Part shown: positions 1 through 8,871 of the stretch, in pieces
Layout: the number at the start of each line of letters is the position of its first letter
Numbering within the stretch: the first letter of the stretch is position 1
NCBI GenBank assembly: GCA_036939755.1
Contig: JALLAZ010000505.1
Location: forward strand, 1-14,688
Origin: Stephanodiscus triporus
Lineage: Eukaryota; Bacillariophyta; Thalassiosirophyceae; Thalassiosirales; Thalassiosiraceae
Length of the DNA stretch: 14,688 nt
Direction: 5' to 3'
Made by a program: the position numbers and the translations under genes
Notes under the pieces: generated by a model
What the model was told of the DNA's origin: nothing
Databases searched by the model: none
Seen by the model: the letters and a program-made list of their open reading frames with translations, nothing else

Positions 1-105
1 GATGATGGGGGCGTCGGAACGTCGGCCATTCTCCTTCGTACCAACACGTCGGACGACGAAAACGAGAGTCCCCTGCCTTGTTTTTTCTCTCTTGGGCTCT
101 TTTAG
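1..105 (+). CDS. Possible 3' end of an upstream gene (partial)
   Basis: Frame 1 is open from the window edge to a TAG at 103-105 and reads like coding sequence (it includes TNTSDDENESPLP). No family is recognisable from about 34 residues. An alternative is that coding continues by splicing: the TAG lies at the end of a pyrimidine-rich stretch resembling an acceptor, a good donor (GTAAGT) begins at 138, and a good acceptor (CTTCCTTTTCAG) ends at 300. The true structure cannot be settled without sequence to the left. Confidence 0.25.
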   Translation, partial: DDGGVGTSAILLRTNTSDDENESPLPCFFSLGLF

Positions 106-774
106 TTTCCGAGCTCCCGCCAAAAAGTCTAAAAATCTGCGTAAGTACATTACCACACTTCGTAGGTACGACTCCCGATCCTGTGTGCCTCACTTTTTGC
201 GGTCTCTGTCCCGTCTTGCTACTTGGTCGGAACTTCGATGAGCTCTCAATCTTTCTCATACGCTGCGGGAATGACTGTCAGGTCAGGCTTCCTTTTCAGT
301 TGTGGGATTGATACCATACCATCCCCCCATCAACACCACTTCGATTTATTGGGTAGACCATTGCCGCCGTAAAATGTGGATCTATTGACGAGTCAATTCT
401 GTCCTGTCAGGTCCAAGACTTGATACTTGACACCTACCACTTCTCTAGGATGTTGTGGTTGCACGCGGAGAAAGAAACAGGGATGCATCGAACCTTGCAT
501 GCATGCGCTATGGTTGAAACCGAAGATAATATCATACCGGATGTAATCTGGCGTGTCAATATTTCCAGAATTCTGTGAAGAAAGAATGTCAGGAAAACCC
601 GATAATTCATCTCTGGCATTTGAGAAAGCTGGTGTCAAGACGTATCCCACATCGCCAGGAGGCCATCAAACGATGGTGTGCACAATGCTCATAAAAATCA
701 ATCCCTGACGTCCAAAACAACTCTAGCGACTAGCCATAACACAGCCTACGCTGAAACCCCCATCCTTCGCGAAC
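106..774. other. Intergenic or unresolved exons upstream of the silaffin-like gene
   Basis: No gene is firmly supported here. On the plus strand a donor-acceptor pair (GTAAGT at 138, TTTTCAG ending at 300) and a further acceptor-like CCTGTCAG ending at 410 are followed by 55 open codons (411-578, TGA). These include protein-like text such as MLWLHAEKETGMHR, but have no recognised family. A minus-strand open frame at 393-650 begins only with GTG and is equally unsupported. The last 200 bp should contain the promoter of the gene starting at 775; I see no clear core element. Confidence 0.3.
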
Positions 775-1460
775 ATGAAGCTTTCCAACTGCCTCTTTCT
801 CCTTATTAGTGTTTCCGAAGTTGGTACGTTGTTTTGGCCAGTGTTAGCACCTCCGACATAACAATGTTTGACATTCCAACAGCGCATCTCATGTACACTC
901 TTTTTCCTCGCTGTATTCAACTGCGTATCGCTAATCTCTCGTGTTTTCCTTTCTCGTACCACGCAGCCGGAAACGCCTTCCCAGCGCTCCGTGGTAGTGA
1001 ATCAATGGTACGGCATCGAGTCAATCGTAGCATTTTTGCAGTGTCTTTCGCGTCTCACAATCGTTCTATGTATTCCGTGATATAGGAACGCGAACTCCAC
1101 CATGCATCTGGCTCCGATTCTAAGGATCGCGCCGGGGCTTCAAAGGATAGTCGTAGTGGAGGCTCTGGCTCCGGTTCAAGCAAGGATTCAGCCAAGTCCT
1201 CTGCCTCTGGTTCAAAGGATAATCGCAGTGGAGGCTCTGATTCAAAGGATAATCGCGGTGGAGGCTCTGGCTCCGGTTCAAGCAAGAGTTCAACCAAGTC
1301 CTCTGGCTCTGGTTCGAAAAGTCGCCGCCTAAGCAAAGGCTCTGGCTCCAGTTCAAGCAAGGGTTCATCTAAGTCCTCTGGCTCTGGTTCAAAGGATAAT
1401 CGCGGGGGAGGCTCTGGCTCCAGTTCAAGCAAGAGTTCATCCAAGTCCTCCCGCGTCTAG
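775..1460 (+). CDS. Secreted Ser/Gly/Lys-rich repeat protein, silaffin-like candidate
   Basis: I assemble three exons: 775-823, 967-1007 and 1086-1460. They are joined by GTACGT...CACGCAG and GTACGG...GATATAG introns of 143 and 78 bp, giving 154 residues. The ATG opens a signal-peptide-like start (MKLSNCLFLLISVSEV, then AGNA and FPALRG). The remaining 124 residues are about 41% Ser, 20% Gly and 12% Lys, built from roughly 24-residue units of the type SKDNRGGGSGSGSSKSSTK. Lysines recur as KxxxK (KDSAK, KSSTK, KGSSK, KSSSK), and one unit contains GSKSRRLSKGS. Known silaffins are secreted, Ser-rich, carry modified lysines and have RRxL-type processing sites in repeats, so a role in silica deposition vesicles is a reasonable inference. 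There is no homology proof, since low-complexity composition can arise otherwise. Intron 2 is required: without it the frame stops at 1083-1085. Confidence 0.55.
1139..1460 (+). repeat. 72-bp coding tandem repeats
   Basis: A unit beginning TTCAAAGGATAATCGC recurs at 1139, 1211, 1241, 1313 (diverged to TTCGAAAAGTCGCC) and 1388. Spacings are 72, 30, 72 and 75 bp, all multiples of three, so the plus-strand frame is kept. The 30-bp step is a shortened unit, and the 75-bp unit carries one extra codon in SKSRRLSKGS. Copies differ mostly at first and second codon positions, exchanging Gly, Ser, Ala, Thr and Asp. This points to recent expansion within the exon. Confidence 0.8.
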
Positions 1461-1954
1461 AAAACCCAAAGAAGCATCACTTATCTGCTCTTTATTGGAG
1501 GTTGGCCTGTTTTCGATCATCTTTTCATAGGAGAAGTTTTGTGTTGACTCATTTGGTGCTGCTGTACTGCGATATTATAGGATTAATGTACTAGAAAATC
1601 AGTCCTGTAAACACTGCGCACAGTAACGAAAGAATATCAGCCATCCATCGATCTGTCACTCGTGCCCCGTGAATTTGTCAGCCCTTTTACGGTTTGGGTC
1701 AATCCGGTCGACGTGCGGCCGTTTCCTCTGTCGTTCGGAAAAGGAATTCGATGACGATGCCGCCACTCACGCTGCTGGAGATTTGGGAGATGTACAAACA
1801 GAACAGAACAGAACAACTTCAAAAATAGGTAACGTTATTAAATACCAAGACATTTTAGGGCGTTAAAACCAAACACCGCCGCAGTTGTCACCGCTTGAGA
1901 TGGCTACTTACTCTCCTTCGGACCTTGACAATTTGGATTCTCTGTGTTGAATAA
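1461..1954. other. Convergent intergenic region (3' UTRs)
   Basis: These 494 bp lie between the stop of the silaffin-like gene and the stop of the dynein-docking gene, which point at each other. They should hold both 3' UTRs and polyadenylation signals. Short open frames on both strands (for example 1669-1866 plus and 1637-1822 minus) have no family signal, so I do not call them. Confidence 0.5.
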
Positions 1955-3931
1955 TTACAACATACCATCCGGCGCGGCTGAGATATTGGTCCGCCTCCTG
2001 GGTTGCAATCCAAATATCGAGCCCCTTCTTCCGGGGATTGTCTTCCTCTTCGGAACGATGGACGCAATCTTAGAATAGTTCATGTCAGATCTATGTATCG
2101 GTTTCATCCAGGACTCGCCCCCCTCGTCGCCACTGTCATCACTCGAGTAGTCGAGAAGTCGAGGAGCATTGACAGAGATTGGCGCAGCAGCTCCCATCGC
2201 AACCCTGCCACCGGTGGACTTGTCCAAGGGCATACTGTTGGCTCGATCACCATTAGAGAATTCTTTCGTTTTGAGGTAATTGGAAATGATTTCCAATGCT
2301 CTCTCTTCAAGTATCCCAAGATAGTGGAGGATATTATCAGTTGTCAGCTCTTCATCGAATTTACAATTCAGACGAATTAGAAGCAACTGAATTGTATTTA
2401 AACGAAATTGTTCATGCGATGAAATGCGACTGAGCAAGATAATGCGTCAAAATCAAACGCGGCAGTCACCTTAATCTCATCCTTGACTTCTTCCAGAATG
2501 TTTTGGTAGCTATCGCATTTCGATTCGTAAGCTTTGGTCAGCTCGTCTAACAGACTGATCTCGTTCTGCAACTTGACAATATCATCCCTACGGCTGCCAT
2601 CTCTATCATCGCTGGCTTCATTCTTGTATTTCATCTCCTCCTCACGTAGAGACTGTATGTCCTCCTCCAGTCGCTCTATCTCCGCCGCTTGCTCGCTCGA
2701 GTATCTGAAAAGAGAAAAGTTGTGTTCCTCGTTCTCGATGAAAACTTTCACCAGCTTGTCCACGTCAGAAATTCCGGTTGCCGCAGATATTTCACGGAAA
2801 GCATCTTCGTAGCTTTTAAGTTTCTTATCACGTTGTTGGGCGTATTCTTCTTCGGCACGAGCCAACTCAGTTGCCCTGGCTGCATCCTTGCGCTCTGTCA
2901 CCTTCCTTTCCTCCTCCAACGGATCCACCACAATCGCTGTCTGACCACTCTTAGTTGAATTCAGAAGCTGCTCATTAACTTTTTCGAGTTCGCCGCTCAG
3001 ATCACTTATTTGCTGGTGATACGCATCTTCTTCCTTGCGGCTGAGACGCTCGATAGCAGCAATCTCAAGCTGGGCCTTATCTCGCTGTTCATATGCTTGA
3101 TTGGATTGCTCGATAACAACAGCCATTTGTTTCTTCTTCTCCCTCAGGTCCTATCAACGTGAACGCAACGATGATAAAGGGTCAGTGGTTGGCGCGAGCA
3201 ATCTTTTAGTGAGTAGGGTAGCTGACTTACCATTTCGACCTTTCGGTAAACTTTCTCAAACGTCACCCTCTCCCCTCTCAACCCATCGATTTCCTCCCGC
3301 AATCTCTTGTTCCGCGAAACGCATTTGTTAAACTTCACGAGCGCTTGATCGAGCTGACTCTCAAGCAGACGCACTTGCTTCTCCACAATCCGCTGGTTAT
3401 TAGCGGCCGCGTTCACGCCTCCCATCTGCTGGCGCCGCTTCCATATCTCATCGCGCAGCGCGGAGATTTCCTTCTCCGTGGCCACCGCCTTTGCCTTCTC
3501 CGACTCGACGAGGCCGGAGTAGCGATCGAGCTCCTGGTATAGCCTATCGAGCTGAGATTGTTCGAAGGAGTTGATGGGACGGGTCATGTGACGTGTTTGT
3601 ATCCTCGCGACGTCGGCCTTGAGCGTCTCATTCTCGGCGCGCAGTTTGTCGAGGGTTGCCTGCTGCCTCCGTAGCACCTAAACGAAAGAAAAGGTAATCC
3701 GCGTGCGACATGAGTGGATACAAATACCTATGTAAGTGGGAGACTCGACTGGCCGAGATTGTGCAAGAATCGAACATGTCTCACCAGATCACTCTCGTGT
3801 GCGAATGCGTTTCGATTCGCCTGCATGTTGCGGTACTCCTTTCGAAGGATGTCGATGTCATCGTTACTTTCGCCTCCGTCCCTGCCGCCCTTATCATCGC
3901 TCATTTGTCTGGGTTCTGGCGAAGAATTCAT
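1955..3931 (-). CDS. Outer dynein arm docking complex coiled-coil protein (ODA1/CCDC63/CCDC114 family)
   Basis: Exons are 3931-3785, 3677-3231, 3150-2470 and 2386-1955, separated by GT-AG introns of 107, 80 and 83 bp, all phase 0. The product is 568 residues, close to Chlamydomonas ODA1/DC2 and human CCDC63 (about 550-565). It is almost entirely coiled coil from residue 25 to 425. The family hallmark lies at about residues 143-198, with RIVEKQVRLLESQLDQALVK, NKRLREEIDGLRGERVTFEK and VYRKVEM, continuing across the splice into DLREKKKQMAVVIEQSNQAY. The tail (about 470-568) is basic and Ser-rich and likely disordered. In the family the protein anchors outer dynein arms to axonemal doublets. The start is the first ATG (residue 10 is a second Met). 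For exon 4 I chose the acceptor ending at 2387 because it keeps phase; the upstream CTCAG at about 2429 would frameshift. Confidence 0.87.
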
Positions 3932-4075
3932 CGTGATCGGTCCTGGCCGGGTGTGATAAATAAAAAAATAAGTAAGCCGACCAAGTTTTTTGTCTTCGGA
4001 TTTTCATCTAAATAATAATTAAAACGCGTCGTTCCCCGACCCCCAACAGCGCTCGGCGGAGCATATATGTACTCT
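3932..4075. promoter_or_regulatory. Short tandem intergenic spacer
   Basis: Only 144 bp separate the stop of the small coiled-coil gene from the ATG of the dynein-docking gene on the same strand. The spacer must hold the upstream 3' UTR and the downstream promoter. It is A/T-rich at 3958-4022 and has no obvious TATA box at a fixed distance. Confidence 0.4.
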
Positions 4076-4423
4076 TCACTTGGTTGTTTCGAACATCCAT
4101 TCGTCCTTCGCGATCTCGTCCTTCAGCGCGCGCAATCGATCCAATTTCTGAGTCAGCAGCTCCTTCCTATTCGATGCAGCGCAAAATTTGTGCTCCTGCT
4201 CCTCGACGAGATGAAGGTATCGCATTTCTGCGATGAGGGGGTACACGGCGGTTCGATTGGGACGTAAGTCATGAGTTCATGAGTAAAATATTCATCCTGG
4301 TGGCATGACGTGGGATGAACACCATAAATTAAATGAATACTCACCGCCTTCCTCCTTCGCGTTGGCTGTTCCCTGCGAACGAGGGTGCTGCTGCGAGTTT
4401 TGCTGTCTCGATGATGTTGACAT
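4076..4423 (-). CDS. Small coiled-coil protein, unrecognised
   Basis: Two exons (4423-4345 and 4227-4076) are joined by a 117-bp intron with donor GTGAGTATTC and a pyrimidine-rich acceptor ending CTCATCGCAG; they encode 76 residues. Residues 1-26 are polar, rich in Gln and Ser, and probably disordered. Residues 27-73 form one amphipathic helix or coiled coil (MRYLHLVEEQEHKF, then LLTQKLDRLRALKDEIAKDE and WMFE before the TGA). The length and heptad-like Leu spacing suggest a small subunit of a larger assembly, but I cannot assign a family. It lies head-to-tail with the dynein-docking gene and divergent from UTP7. Support comes from the clean splice sites, a phase match (GGC G + AA) and the coding character of exon 2. 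It is too short and too spliced to appear as one reading frame. Confidence 0.6.
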
Positions 4424-4804
4424 GTTGACAAATCGAGCTGTCAATGGACGAGGTAGAACACAATCTAGCGGCGTGTGTTTCCAGTTGCCAAACTGGACAT
4501 TGGCCGCGACGATCTACTACTACCCTCATATCAGTTGTCGCTTTAGAGCTCACCAAGAATTCATAGTAAGTCAACTACAGAACATACTATTCCCACGTCA
4601 GACAAACAAACGCGTCAATTGTTTGGTCCCAGAGTAGTGCGTCTGCCTGTTGCCCCGGCCTCCCCCTCATCATCTCACTCCCCTTTTTGTCCAACCGCCC
4701 CGGAAGTGACACACTAAAATTGGCTCATCCCCGTGCGCCCCGCCCATGGATGGGATGTTCTGATCACAACTCAATTCCGCAATAATAGATAGAGGCCATT
4801 AACC
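4424..4804. promoter_or_regulatory. Divergent promoter region between the small coiled-coil gene and UTP7
   Basis: A 381-bp spacer separates two divergently transcribed start codons, so it probably contains both promoters. It has a C/T-rich stretch at 4650-4690 and an ATTGG (CCAAT on the minus strand) at 4719-4723, about 80 bp before the UTP7 ATG. These motifs are short and could be chance. No other gene is supported here. Confidence 0.45.
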
Positions 4805-6808
4805 ATGGCGAAAGACGACCCCCCCCCCTCGTCCGGCTCGGGGGCGGCCCCATCGCCGCCCCAAAAGAAGAAGCAGGCCGGGTTCCTAACGCGCGGCCTC
4901 TCCCACGCCGAGATCCTCGCGAGGCGCAAATCCCTCAAGACGCAGCTCCACTCCCTCCCCCAAGACGAGCGGCACAGGATCCTGTCCCACCTGCACGGGG
5001 ACGCCGGCCGGGGTGACCTGTCCAGGTCGCGCCTCGCGAACCTCCGGCGCGACGACAGGAACAGGGACACGAGCAACCTCACCGACTACCAGGTAATGTC
5101 CCTGAACAAGCGCAGGGCCAAGCCCAACATGTCCCTGCAGCGGTCCATGCACCGGCGGGAGACGAAGCGGCTGCAGAACGCCATGCTCGCGGCGGACGCC
5201 GAGGACATACTGCGCCCGCACGCCGCGGGCGCGATCGAGGTCGAGGACGACATGGAGAGGACGATACAGCTGACGCAGCGCAGGATGAAGCACGACCCGG
5301 CGATGCTCCCGGAGGGCGCGGCGCGGAACATATACGACCTGGAATTGAGGGATTACGGTCCGTACAGGCTCCGGTACGACCGATCTGGTCGACACGCGCT
5401 TTTGGCGGGACACGGCGGACACGTGAGCGTCGTCGATCAGCACACGATGGCGCTAAGGACGGAGTTCCACCTGCGGGGGGATACCATCAGGGATGCGTGC
5501 TTCTTGCACAACGGCAGCATGATGGCCGTGAGTCAGGAGAATAATGTATACATATACGATGACAATGGGGCCGAGATTCATCGTCTGGATGGTCATAGGA
5601 GGGTGACGGCGATGGAGTTTTTGCCCTATCATTGGCTGCTGGGTGAGTTTGCGCTCTGAACCTTCTTTTCCACGCCATGCGTCGTTCATTTGAAACGTTG
5701 AATTGTTCAGTTGTTCTAGAGTGAGCCGCGTTTGCCGTCGATGCTAATCATCATCTCGTCCGTATTAATTTCATACACCATACAAACAGCCACCATCGGC
5801 AGTACCGGGGTGCTACAATATCAAGACACGTCCACCGGCGCCCTTGTCTCGCAGCATCGATCGAAACTCGGACCGTGTCACGCCATGCGACAAAGTCCCT
5901 TCAACTCCGTCATCCACCTCGGTCATACCAATGGCACGGTCACGCTATGGTCTCCGTCGAGCAGTGAATACCTCGTCAAGATGCTATGTCATAAGGGCTC
6001 CCCAATATCGAGCCTTGCCATAGACAGGGGCGGACGGTACATGGCAACAGGAGGAGGCGATTCGAGGGTAAAGATATTCGACTTGAGAATGTACAAGGAG
6101 GTACATTCCTACAACACCTACGGCGGTCCGCCGTCTTGTTTGGATATCTCACAGACGGGCATGTTGGGGATCGGGCACGGCTGTCACACCACGTACTGGA
6201 GTCCCGACGCGCTCAGGACGAAGGCGAAGGAGCCGTACATGAAGCACCAAATTAGCGGTCGCGGTCCGATGGAATCTCTTCGTTTCCGCCCCTACGAGGA
6301 TGTCGTCGGCATAGGACACGCCGGCGGGGTGAGTTCCATCGTCGTGCCCGGCAGCGGCGAGCCCAACCTCGACTCTATGGAGCACTTCACGAACCCGTAC
6401 ATGGACGCGAAGCAACGACGCGAGGCGGAGGTGCGGTCCCTCCTCGAGAAATTGAGTCCCGAGATGATATCGCTGGATCCTGACGCCGTGGGCGGAATTG
6501 AGGAGAGCAATTTGATACAGCGCCAGCAGCGCCTGCGCGAGGTGGCCATGGAGGCCGATGCGAAGAAGGCGGCGGACGACGAGGAGGCGAGGAACAAGAA
6601 GGAGAAGAAAAGGATGAGGGGACGTAGCAAGATCGCCAAGAAGTTACGGAGGAAGCAGAAGAATATCGTTGATGAGAATGTGATCAAGCTCAAGGAGTTG
6701 CGCGATTCGGAGAGGGCAGAGAGAGAAAAGAGACAACGAGAGGAGTCCAATGGTGGTGGGGATGATGAGGCAGAGGCAGTACCTGCGGCATTGAAACGCT
6801 TTTTCTAG
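4805..6808 (+). CDS. UTP7: U3 snoRNP / SSU processome WD-repeat protein UTP7 (WDR46, BING4)
   Basis: Exons are 4805-5642 and 5790-6808. The 147-bp intron (GTGAGT...AAACAG) splits an Ala codon in the middle of the WD domain, giving 618 residues (human WDR46 is about 610, yeast Utp7 about 554). The N-terminus is basic and disordered (to about 95). Residues about 100-175 are a charged helical segment, and about 175-460 are the WD40 propeller, with text such as FLPYHWLL joined to ATIGSTGVLQYQDTSTG. The BING4 C-terminal signature follows: GSGEPNLDS...NPYMDAKQRREAEVRSLLEK...PEMISLDPD. A long Lys/Arg/Glu-rich tail ends in LKRFF. The family acts in the nucleolus in early 18S rRNA maturation within the 90S pre-ribosome. 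The ATG sits in an ACCATGG context. The first half of exon 1 is strongly G+C-rich with C/G third positions, unlike later parts. If the intron is retained, the frame ends at 5659. Confidence 0.97.
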
Positions 6809-7029
6809 ATGATGAATATACAATGATACCCCTATCGAGCACGACAGCGGCCTTGGTGTCGTTGCTTTCTGTGGTAACCACCACAATCCGAATCTCCTTC
6901 TGTTTCACGGCTGCCATTAGTTGAGAATTGCACGAAACCGGAACCCGAATCGCCTCGTATCAGGATAATTTCATTAGCCTTAGGATCACATGTCGTCTAT
7001 CGTTAGATCGCCAACAGCCTCCTCACTAA
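6809..7029. other. Convergent intergenic spacer
   Basis: These 221 bp separate the stop of UTP7 (+) from the stop of the MYB-DUF6824 gene (-). They should contain both 3' ends. No gene or structured element is evident. Confidence 0.5.
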
Positions 7030-8871
7030 TCACACTCCTTCTCTTGCCGCAGAGGTAATCATCGTAAAGGACAGACAACTCCCCATTTCGTCCTCTCCGC
7101 TGCTAAGTTTGAAGGCAGGTTGGGCTGTTCCGCTCGTTGTCAGCCTGAGCTTCGGTTCTTTTTTTTCTCTCAGGGCTTGACTAGTTTTAATCCGGGCCTC
7201 CTCGTCGCCAACATCATCCCATAGTTGAGTTTGCTCGTTGTGTTTGAGAAATCGGCCGAGAGGGCATTGAGTCCTCCAGACCCGCACAATCTCCATGGCG
7301 ATAAGGGGTTTATTATTCCTTGGAGATGACATGTACTCCTTCTTTTTCATTTTGACAATGAGTCGCCATCGAATATTTCCTGGATGGTGGTTGGTACCTC
7401 CTAAAGAAACGCAAATTGGGTAAGCTTGCATATTAGACGCGCACATGAGCGAAATGATGGAATATAGGTGCGTCTCTGAAGCAAATTGCTCACCCCCACG
7501 ACCGATGAGACAATCATTTTCACCCGGCTTTTTTATTCCGCTCATCGGCCATTTAGACACACCATCCCAAAGCACGACATCGAGGTCTTTGTCGCCCTTC
7601 TTTGAGCCGACTGAAGAATCAGATGTTGATGCTTGGGGGGGATCTTTCAAGGCTGGACATTTTCCGCCAGAATCGACCATTCTGACAATACTAAGCTCGC
7701 CTTTTTTATGCTTACGGGCAGCAACGATGTTGGCCAAGCTGTCAATGTCTGCGGACATGGCAGTACTAATATCGCCACCCCTATGTGTCGGCATTGACCC
7801 AGCAGCTTCTCGTGACACGTGAGCCTCGACCTCGCTACAGCTTACTTTTGTTTCGTTATCAGCTTCGATGGGTTTCTTCAGCGTGGATTGCAGGTTGAGA
7901 AGTTCATGGCACAATGAAACTTCACTCGCAGACAGTTTGGCTTTTGTAGGGATCAATTGAACATCTGAACTTGGATACACCACTTCGATGTGCACGCCTG
8001 TCGACATCTCAAGTAAGTTGGTTTGCAGAGTAAATGATAGAGATGTGAGAGAAGGAAAATAATACGCACCGTCATCGTTACATATCGTCAATTTGTATGC
8101 CGAATCCCGATGCGATGTCTGCACTCGCTTAAACACTTCGGTTATTCTGCCCCCGCCATACAACCCATCCTTAATTGTTTTGACATGAACCCGTTGCCCA
8201 ACCTTGGGCGTCGCTGAGTCTACAATAGATGACCTTAGTTTGGCTCGTTTCTTCCCTTGTGCAGGGGTGGCGTCGACCGATTCCTCAAGTGTTGTAGCCC
8301 TTTTATACTTTTGCGATCGCATCTTTGAGTGCCAACGGTTCTTGACGTCGTTGTCTGAGCGACCGGGTAACACTGCGGAAAGCGGGTTGCGGGTTCGCAA
8401 AACAAAAATGTAAGGTTAGGAAATGGATAATCACAAGAAATAGATTCAACGTAAATCACATCACCCACAAGAGGAAATTTTGCTCCATTGGTTTCCGAAC
8501 ATCGCCTGCATACGCATGATGCTATCGTCTTCTTCTTCGGTCCATTGACCCTTCTTTCCATCGGGTTTTAAGCTATTGATGTAGCGTTCACGGCATTGCT
8601 TCGCCGTGCGGTTGTCCAGGTGACGTGCAAGCCCGGCCCAATTGACTCCTGTAAAACTGATTCCTGATGCCAACCTCCTCTCTTCAGCCGATTTCGCAAC
8701 CAGCTGCGCCAACTTCCTATCCTCCTCGGCGCTCCACCGCTTCGTCTTGCGTCGCGGTGCATTTCCCACATCAGAGGTGGATTTTTCGTTCGACATCGAC
8801 CTCACGGTCAGCGTTCCCTCCTGCATTTGCGATAGAGAGATTTGTGTCGCTTCTTCTCGCTGATTTTTCAT
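7030..8871 (-). CDS. MYB (two-repeat) - Tudor-like - DUF6824 multidomain nuclear protein
   Basis: Exons are 8871-8469, 8372-8070, 7997-7494 and 7400-7030, giving 526 residues; introns are 96, 72 and 93 bp, each GT-AG. MYB repeat 1 (about 45-102) has Trp46, Trp78 and Tyr98 and ends NRTAKQCRERYINSL. Repeat 2 (about 105-155) has Trp110, Trp129 and Trp148, and its motif LLPGRSDNDVKNRW appears only after removing intron 1. A basic linker leads to a Tudor-like segment (about 182-250: GQRVHV...DGLYGGGRITEV...DDGVHIEVVYPSSDVQL). DUF6824 (about 395-485) reads NDCLIGRGG + GTNHHPGNIRWR, then GRFLKHNEQ, WDDVGDEEAR and KTSQALREK. MYB repeats bind DNA; DUF6824 is an expanded, uncharacterised stramenopile (mainly diatom) domain. 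A transcription-factor role is therefore inferred. The start is the first ATG in frame; longer extension to 9060 lacks an ATG. The Tudor-like call is the weakest part. Confidence 0.87.

Noticed and set aside
1055..1444. Minus-strand 129-codon frame with acidic Leu/Glu/Pro repeats
   Set aside because: It is the antisense of the Ser/Gly/Lys repeat exon and starts with TTG, not ATG. The plus strand has a signal peptide and matching introns, so the repeats are explained there.
4886..5443. Long minus-strand frame (185 codons) opposite UTP7 exon 1
   Set aside because: Antisense shadow created by the G+C-rich third positions of UTP7. The plus-strand protein is conserved.
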